DNA of 9,873 nt from Chloroflexota bacterium. GTDB taxonomy: Bacteria; Chloroflexota; UBA5177; JANWHV01. Location of the stretch: the NCBI GenBank assembly GCA_025924845.1, contig JAICHN010000171.1, positions 1 to 9,873 of the forward strand. Reading direction: 5' to 3'. Both the position numbers and the translations under genes were made by a program. The first letter of the stretch is position 1. Every line of letters begins with the position of its first letter. The notes beneath the pieces are model-generated. The model was not told the DNA's origin, did no database searches, and saw only the letters and a list, made by a program, of their open reading frames with translations. Shown in pieces: positions 5,328 through 9,873 of the stretch.

Positions 5328-7943
5328 TCGCACCCGCACCGATTGGACGGCGCGGGCGCCAACCGGCACCCGGACGGTGTCACCCTCGATCGGTAGCGGA
5401 ACGCCGTCTTCCTCCAGGGGCGAGGTGAGACAGGCGGATGCCGGACTGATCGAGAGGTGCAGCGGAACGTCCTCGGCTTGCCCACGCATCTCTTGCAGGC
5501 GCAGGATCAGCCCGTCGCCGTCCTCGGCGGGCTTGGCGGTGAGGAGGACGCCGGCATGCTCGGGCAGGGAAAGCCAACTCCCCGATCCCGGGCCGGTCCG
5601 AAGGTAATCGCGGAGCACCAGGACGGGCGTGGCCGCCTCCGCGCCGAAGCGGGCCGCCGCGACATCATCGCACGAGCCTCCATGGGTGGTGAGCCGGTAG
5701 CGCAAGGGAATCTCGCCACCCTGGCTTGCCTTGAAATTCACCATCCAGTGATTGTTGAGCGCCCAGCTCATCATGGTCGCGCCCTCAGGATTGAACTCCC
5801 CAACGGTGCGTGCCGTGGTGATGCCGCCCAGATGCATCAACGGCGCGTCGAGCGGTGCGACGGTGACACCCCGCAGGTCGTCGCTGACATCGGCCCACCG
5901 TTGCACCGGATACCAGGAATGCACGGAGCCGGCGAGCTGATCGACGCCGGGCGTACAGGCAATACCATTCAGGTCGACGCGGAACGCCGGTTTGCCCAAA
6001 TTGAAGGGGAAGGCAATGAAGACGGCCTCGGGGTCTGTGATATGTTCCTTATCCAGCAGCCAGTCCACGGCCAGCACCTTCGTGCCGCTGTCCAGGCTGA
6101 ACGTGCAGACGGCGCGGCGGATTCCCGGGGCCTTGATCTCTACCGCAATGGAGGCGCGGCCCTGCTCGATCGTGGCCGGGCGCACCGACACCTCGCCCGC
6201 GACGACTTGGCGGAAAGGCGGATTGGCGCCCCAGGTACCAAAGTCCTCGTGGGAGAAATCGCCCACGAACAACTCCTGGCGACCCAGCGGCGACTCAACT
6301 GATTCGTAGATATAGCGACCGATCCCCCATCCCTTGTACGAACCGGCGAAATCGTGCTCCAGATCCTTATCGAACCATTCGCTCACCGCCCCGGTCGCCG
6401 CATCGATCCGCACCCGGTAGTGAGCGTTCTCGATCAAATTCGGCCCGACCTTAAGGTCGGTCGCGGACGGGGTTGAGGTCAGAGGAAGGAAAGCGAAGCC
6501 CAGCGCGGAAATCTCACCCTGCACGCGGCGGAGCGGGGTCGAGGGTCGATTGCCGCCCCAGGGCACGTCACGGGGAAAAAACATCTCCAGGAAGCCGGCC
6601 GGCGCCGTGCCGCCCCGCTGTTCAGGCTCCTCGACCAAGACGGTTCGCGACCAGGGCAGGGTATTGATCACCAGAAGTTCCTCGGCGCCCGATGCCGGGT
6701 ACGCCTCCTCGGGCGCCAGACTGCCCAGATTGAACAGGCCCTCTCCCGCCAATGGCCCATGAGCGGCGGCGAAGGCGCGGGCAGAGCGGGCCAGCACGTC
6801 ATGCGCTTTGGCGGCGGCGCCATAGGCGAACGACGCTTTGCGGTTCCACTGTGCCCGGGCGAACAGGGCGTTGGGCGCGTCGATGCTGGAGAAGGCGCCC
6901 CAGGTATGCTCGTCGTAGAGCGTGGCCTGCTCGAAGATGTCGGCCAACCGCTCCGCGTCCCAGGACGCGTCGGCGGCATGCAGCCAGGCGCCGATCATTT
7001 CCGCCATGTGCAGGACCTCGTGAGTTCCGCGGTTGAGCCCGGTCTCGTAGGCGCTTGAGGCCACGCCGTCGGACCACCAGTCCAGCCACTCGCCCCGCAG
7101 GGTTGGCAGCGTAGCCCCATGCTCGTCGCGCAAGCGGCGGCCAAACTCGCTGACCGTGGTGATCGCAATGCGCGGCGTGCGTCCGGCCGCGTTCCAATCG
7201 CGCACGAAGTCGGGGAGGCGCCGGTCGGGCGGCCCATTGTCCACGCGTACTGGATGGGTTGCCTGCCCATACATGAAGTCGAACGGATAGGCAGGGTCCG
7301 CTTCCAGTTTTTCGATCAGGGGAGGAAGAAAGCGATCGACGAAGCGCCAATCGCCCAACGCGGCCTGGCTGCGCCCGAACAGATAGTGATAGCCGTTCCA
7401 TACCAGCACGCGACCGGCAGCCGGCCCTTCCCACCAGAACGCGGCCGGGCGCGGTCGAGGGGCGCCGCCTCGGAAGGTGTTGACGGCCAGGGTGAGGAAG
7501 TCGATTCCTACCGCGGGGGGGAGGTTGGCGAAAAGCCAACTGACGCCGTTGACGTCGCACTGCATCGCCGTCGTAATGGTCAGCCCATATTCGTCGCGTA
7601 GACGCCGTACCGGGTAGAGACTGCGGTGCATTTGTTCGACATCCAGCAGCGGCGTGAGATTGTATTGCATGCCGGCAATGTCGATGAATCCTTGCTGGTG
7701 CCAGTGCCGGAATCGATCGAGCTGGGCCGGTGAGGCGCGGCGCAGGTAGCGCTCCAGAGTCCCCGTCACCTCGCACATCCAGCGATAGCGGGCCTCGTCG
7801 GGGAAGTGCGCGGTGGCTTCGATCAGGTCCAACGCTTGATCGATAAACTCGGCATGCTGGCGGAAGCAGACATCCTGATAATCGGTAAAGCCGATGTCGG
7901 TGTGGCTGTGATTGACGATGTACAGGGTATGTATCCGACCCAT
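5316..7943 (-). CDS. Glycoside hydrolase family 38-type alpha-mannosidase-like protein
   Basis: An 875-residue protein begins with the GH38 metal motif N-H-S-H-T-D-I-G-F-T-D (H14, D16). Q-C-D-V-N-G-V-S-W at 128-136 places the likely nucleophile and metal ligand at D130. R-G-E-W-L-D-W-W-S-D-G starts at 284, and D-E-H-T-W-G at 345-350 supplies the fourth ligand (H347). A long C-terminal beta-rich region (about 450-875) contains N-A-H-Y-R-V-R-I-D and ends in V-R-V-R-L-K-V, as in GH38 C-terminal sandwich domains. Known members split alpha-mannosides with retention, using a zinc ion. Bacterial relatives with this D-I-G-F-T-D motif (some annotated DUF5054) may have other glycoside targets. No signal peptide is present, so it is probably cytoplasmic. 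The start is set by GGAGG at 7955-7951, seven bases before the ATG. It diverges from the sugar-type binding protein gene. Confidence 0.85.
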   Translation of the reverse strand: MGRIHTLYIVNHSHTDIGFTDYQDVCFRQHAEFIDQALDLIEATAHFPDEARYRWMCEVTGTLERYLRRASPAQLDRFRHWHQQGFIDIAGMQYNLTPLLDVEQMHRSLYPVRRLRDEYGLTITTAMQCDVNGVSWLFANLPPAVGIDFLTLAVNTFRGGAPRPRPAAFWWEGPAAGRVLVWNGYHYLFGRSQAALGDWRFVDRFLPPLIEKLEADPAYPFDFMYGQATHPVRVDNGPPDRRLPDFVRDWNAAGRTPRIAITTVSEFGRRLRDEHGATLPTLRGEWLDWWSDGVASSAYETGLNRGTHEVLHMAEMIGAWLHAADASWDAERLADIFEQATLYDEHTWGAFSSIDAPNALFARAQWNRKASFAYGAAAKAHDVLARSARAFAAAHGPLAGEGLFNLGSLAPEEAYPASGAEELLVINTLPWSRTVLVEEPEQRGGTAPAGFLEMFFPRDVPWGGNRPSTPLRRVQGEISALGFAFLPLTSTPSATDLKVGPNLIENAHYRVRIDAATGAVSEWFDKDLEHDFAGSYKGWGIGRYIYESVESPLGRQELFVGDFSHEDFGTWGANPPFRQVVAGEVSVRPATIEQGRASIAVEIKAPGIRRAVCTFSLDSGTKVLAVDWLLDKEHITDPEAVFIAFPFNLGKPAFRVDLNGIACTPGVDQLAGSVHSWYPVQRWADVSDDLRGVTVAPLDAPLMHLGGITTARTVGEFNPEGATMMSWALNNHWMVNFKASQGGEIPLRYRLTTHGGSCDDVAAARFGAEAATPVLVLRDYLRTGPGSGSWLSLPEHAGVLLTAKPAEDGDGLILRLQEMRGQAEDVPLHLSISPASACLTSPLEEDGVPLPIEGDTVRVPVGARAVQSVRVRLKV

Positions 7944-8419
7944 GGTAGTTCCTCCCCTACGGTCTTCATCACGGGCAGGTATACAGCCACGCCCCCTTCG
8001 ACCAAACCGCTGTCAAACATACCACTCCGAGACGCCTGGATCACGCCCAGATCTCACGTCGCTTCCCGCCACGCCGCATCGACCCGCGCCTGTGAGGCCG
8101 TGATGACGTGGCCCCCTCCGGCCAGGACACGGACGTCCAGTCGGTCAGGTTCGGGGAGGTCACCGTGAACTTATCGGACTCACCTCAGTACATCCCATAC
8201 AGGCCGCGATGCGCTCAAGCAGATTGGTTACGCCCTGTCTGGCCATCAGTTCGTGGGATGCGAGCCGGCCTGGGACGAAATCCTTGAAGTATGCGGTTGT
8301 ACACTTTTAAGGGAGGATATGTCGGAGATAACGCTCTGTTCGCACCGGTAGCCGGCGATGCGGCGCGCTCGCGGCTATAGGCGCGTGAGCTTATCAGCTT
8401 AGTTGACGAGGGTATCATA
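7944..8419. other. Divergent intergenic region between the GH38 gene and the solute-binding protein gene
   Basis: This 476-base gap holds the Shine-Dalgarno site of the GH38 gene at its left end and that of the binding protein (GAGGG at 8408-8412) at its right. A TTGACA occurs on the minus strand near 8014, but no -10 box lies at a usable distance. TATACC further on pairs only with a poor TTGGTC box. On the plus strand no good promoter was found; TATCAT at 8413-8418 is too close to the ATG. A repeated AGCTTA (8388-8393, 8396-8401) is too short to interpret. A coding-like remnant is described separately. Regulation must therefore use atypical boxes or an activator that I cannot identify. Confidence 0.5.
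8054..8170 (-). pseudogene. Possible remnant of a gene's 3' end upstream of GH38
   Basis: Read on the minus strand, this stretch lies between an in-frame TAA at 8173-8171 and a TGA at 8056-8054. It encodes L-P-E-P-D-R-L-D-V-R-V-L-A-G-G-G-H-V, then I-T-A-S-Q-A-R-V-D-A-A-W-R-E-A-T. Third codon positions are almost all G or C, and the opposite strand shows the Arg/Pro/Ser-rich shadow typical of a real coding strand. It has no credible start of its own. It may be the C-terminus of a decayed gene once co-directional with GH38. The family is not recognised, and chance remains possible. Confidence 0.25.
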
Positions 8420-9751
8420 ATGAAGCCATTGCGCAATCTCGTTTTGAGGATCCTGGCGTTGGCGAGCCTGATCTCCGTCCTGGCCGGCAGCGCCGTCACC
8501 CCGTCTTCATCGCATGCGGCCGGTACCGTCACCTTGACCTTCTGGGAATCGACCAATCCCCAGGAGCAGGCCTTCACCAAGCCGGTGGTTAAGCAGTGGA
8601 ATAAGCAACATTCCGACATTCAGATCAAGCTGCAGGACATTCCAGCCGGCAACAGCACCGAGGAGGTGTACGCCGCGGCGATCGCCGCGCACAAGACACC
8701 CGATATCACCAATAACCTGCTACCGGCGGTAGTGCCGCAATACTCCTCCGAAGGCGGCCTCTATCAGATGGATAAGCTGTCCGACTTCGTAAGCTACATG
8801 ACGGCGCGCATGCCCGCGGGCACGCTCGATCAGTTCAAGTCGGCCGACGGGCACTATTATCAGGTACCCTGGAAAGCCAACCCGGTCATGTTCATTTACC
8901 GAACCGACCTATTCAAAAAGGCCGGCATCAAGGCTTTCCCGCGTACCTATAGCCAGTTTCTTGCCGCGTTGCAGGCGCTCAAGAAGAAAACCAACGTCAA
9001 CCCGATCTTCCCCACCATCGACACCACATGGTGGCAGCGGTTCTTCGACTTCTACCCGTTCTACCTGGCCCAATCGGGCGGCACCATGCTGCTGAACAGC
9101 AAGGCCGACGGGGCTATCTTCCAGGATCACGGCGCGGCGCAGGTCATGACCTTCTGGCGCAAGATTTTCGCCCAGCAGCTGACGCCAAAGTCGTCGTCCA
9201 CGGCGGACAAATGGGCGGTCAACAAGGAAGCGATGTACCTGGCCGGTCCCTGGGGACCGAACGGCGAGATTTTCCAGCACCACGCGGGAAACATCCCCTG
9301 GGGAGTGGCGCCAATCCCCGTGCCCGACAGCATGGCGAAGTCCGCGCCGGCCTATCCCTACACCTACAGCGACCCCAAGAACATAACCATATTCGCCTCG
9401 ACCAAATATCCGCAACAAGCCTGGCAGTTCATCAAGTACTATATCGACGCCCAGAACGACGCCAAGCTGCTGCAAACGACCTGGGAGTTCCCGTACCGCC
9501 GGCAACTGATCGACAACCCAACTAAGTACAGTTCCCTGTTTACGAAGTATCCGCAGTTGGAGCAGTTCGCCAAGCAACTCCCGCACACCAGCGGCCTGGA
9601 TAACAGCCCCAAGTTCCAGCAGGTCTTCGACAACGTCTCGCAAGCCTGGGGCTCGGCCGTGATCAACGGAAGCAAGAGCCCGCAGGCAGCGGTAAGTGCC
9701 GCGGCCAAAGCGGTTGACGGTGTCGTCTCCGGCGGCGGTAACAGTCCCTAG
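8420..9751 (+). CDS. Extracellular solute-binding protein, family 1 (carbohydrate ABC transporter)
   Basis: A 443-residue protein begins with a signal peptide: K and R at 2-10, a hydrophobic core L-A-L-A-S-L-I-S-V-L-A-G at about 12-23, and a probable cut after S-S-S-H-A-A near residue 34. The mature part opens with G-T-V-T-L-T-F-W-E-S and continues with V-K-Q-W-N-K-Q-H, Y-Q-V-P-W-K-A-N-P-V-M-F-I-Y-R-T-D-L-F and Y-L-A-G-P-W-G-P-N-G. These are hallmarks of family-1 sugar-binding proteins that hand oligosaccharides or glycerol-phosphate-type ligands to a MalFG-type permease. There is no Cys anywhere, so no lipobox: it is not a lipid-anchored protein. The start has GAGGG at 8408-8412, seven bases upstream. 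The permease genes expected downstream are outside the window. Divergence from GH38 suggests a shared glycan pathway. Confidence 0.88.
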   Translation: MKPLRNLVLRILALASLISVLAGSAVTPSSSHAAGTVTLTFWESTNPQEQAFTKPVVKQWNKQHSDIQIKLQDIPAGNSTEEVYAAAIAAHKTPDITNNLLPAVVPQYSSEGGLYQMDKLSDFVSYMTARMPAGTLDQFKSADGHYYQVPWKANPVMFIYRTDLFKKAGIKAFPRTYSQFLAALQALKKKTNVNPIFPTIDTTWWQRFFDFYPFYLAQSGGTMLLNSKADGAIFQDHGAAQVMTFWRKIFAQQLTPKSSSTADKWAVNKEAMYLAGPWGPNGEIFQHHAGNIPWGVAPIPVPDSMAKSAPAYPYTYSDPKNITIFASTKYPQQAWQFIKYYIDAQNDAKLLQTTWEFPYRRQLIDNPTKYSSLFTKYPQLEQFAKQLPHTSGLDNSPKFQQVFDNVSQAWGSAVINGSKSPQAAVSAAAKAVDGVVSGGGNSP

Positions 9752-9873
9752 TGGTTGGCCGGGGGGTAAGAGGGGAGGCGGGGCCGCCCAACAACCCCCC
9801 CCCCCCGAGGGCCCGCCGCCCACCCCCCGCCGTGGGAATGATGTGGGGAGTCCAGCAGACCCGCCCCCCCGCC
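9752..9873. other. Low-complexity G/C homopolymer tail, likely poor-quality contig end
   Basis: After the binding-protein stop codon the sequence consists of long G and C runs, including twelve C in a row at 9795-9806 and several runs of six or seven. This differs sharply from the rest of the window. GGCGG/CCGCC at 9777-9788 is too tight to be a useful hairpin, and no T run follows. No gene start can be supported, although an ABC permease would be expected near here. Sequencing or assembly error is the simplest explanation. Confidence 0.5.

Noticed and set aside
5457..6302. 281-codon plus-strand frame inside the GH38 gene
   Set aside because: Antisense shadow; the minus-strand protein has clear GH38 motifs throughout and the plus-strand product has none.
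8009..8020. TTGACA on the minus strand upstream of GH38 as a -35 box
   Set aside because: The only TATA-like hexamer downstream (TATACC) lies 27 bases away, too far for a sigma70 promoter.
8319..8351. Mini-frame MSEITLCSHR preceded by GGGAGG, upstream of the binding protein
   Set aside because: The ribosome site is only two bases from the ATG, the stop is far from the binding-protein start, and there is no sign of coupling.
8391..8418. TTATCA-16-TATCAT as a promoter for the binding protein
   Set aside because: Transcription would start inside the coding sequence, beyond the ATG at 8420 and its ribosome site.
8909..9823. 304-codon minus-strand frame opposite the binding protein
   Set aside because: Gly/Arg/Val-rich shadow that even extends into the low-quality tail; no domain visible.

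Overview
The window is GC-rich bacterial DNA with tightly packed genes, good Shine-Dalgarno sites and GC-ending codons. The mix of genes recalls Chloroflexota (Thermomicrobia-like) or a similar high-GC soil or thermophile lineage: an M24 peptidase, a YfcE-type phosphoesterase, an amidohydrolase/Rieske pair, a Gfo/Idh oxidoreductase, a GH38 enzyme and a sugar-type ABC binding protein. This placement is an inference from gene content only. The last ~120 bases are homopolymer-rich and look like a poor-quality contig end.

Left part (1-2283, minus strand). Three co-directional genes run leftward behind a good sigma70-like promoter (TTGACG-18-TATGAT at 2254-2283). They are an M24 Xaa-Pro peptidase-like metallohydrolase, a calcineurin-type metallophosphoesterase and the first 33 codons of a GNAT acetyltransferase that runs off the window. 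A 10-codon reading frame with its own Shine-Dalgarno site ends on the acetyltransferase start codon.

Middle part (2284-5296, plus strand). A divergent cluster encodes an amidohydrolase-2 family metal hydrolase, a small Rieske [2Fe-2S] protein that starts on the base after the hydrolase stop, and a Gfo/Idh/MocA NAD(P)-dependent oxidoreductase. Upstream of the oxidoreductase core, in the same open frame, lies a ~76-residue Cys-containing segment that could be a separate small protein or a fused domain. The Rieske protein has an unusually long spacer between its two iron-binding motifs. The cluster looks like a small catabolic or redox operon with an unknown substrate.

Right part (5297-9873). 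A large GH38-type alpha-mannosidase-like enzyme (minus strand) converges on the oxidoreductase, with only 19 bases between the stops. It diverges, across a ~476-base gap, from a secreted family-1 solute-binding protein (plus strand). The expected permease genes would lie beyond the window. The mannosidase has no signal peptide, so it probably acts in the cytoplasm on imported glycans or glycosides, and the binding protein may deliver them. The gap holds a short coding-like remnant but no convincing promoter.

No RNA gene, insertion sequence, CRISPR array or attachment site was seen. Nothing proves a wholly new system. The best candidates for a second look are the amidohydrolase-Rieske-Cys-segment-oxidoreductase operon and the oddities inside it.
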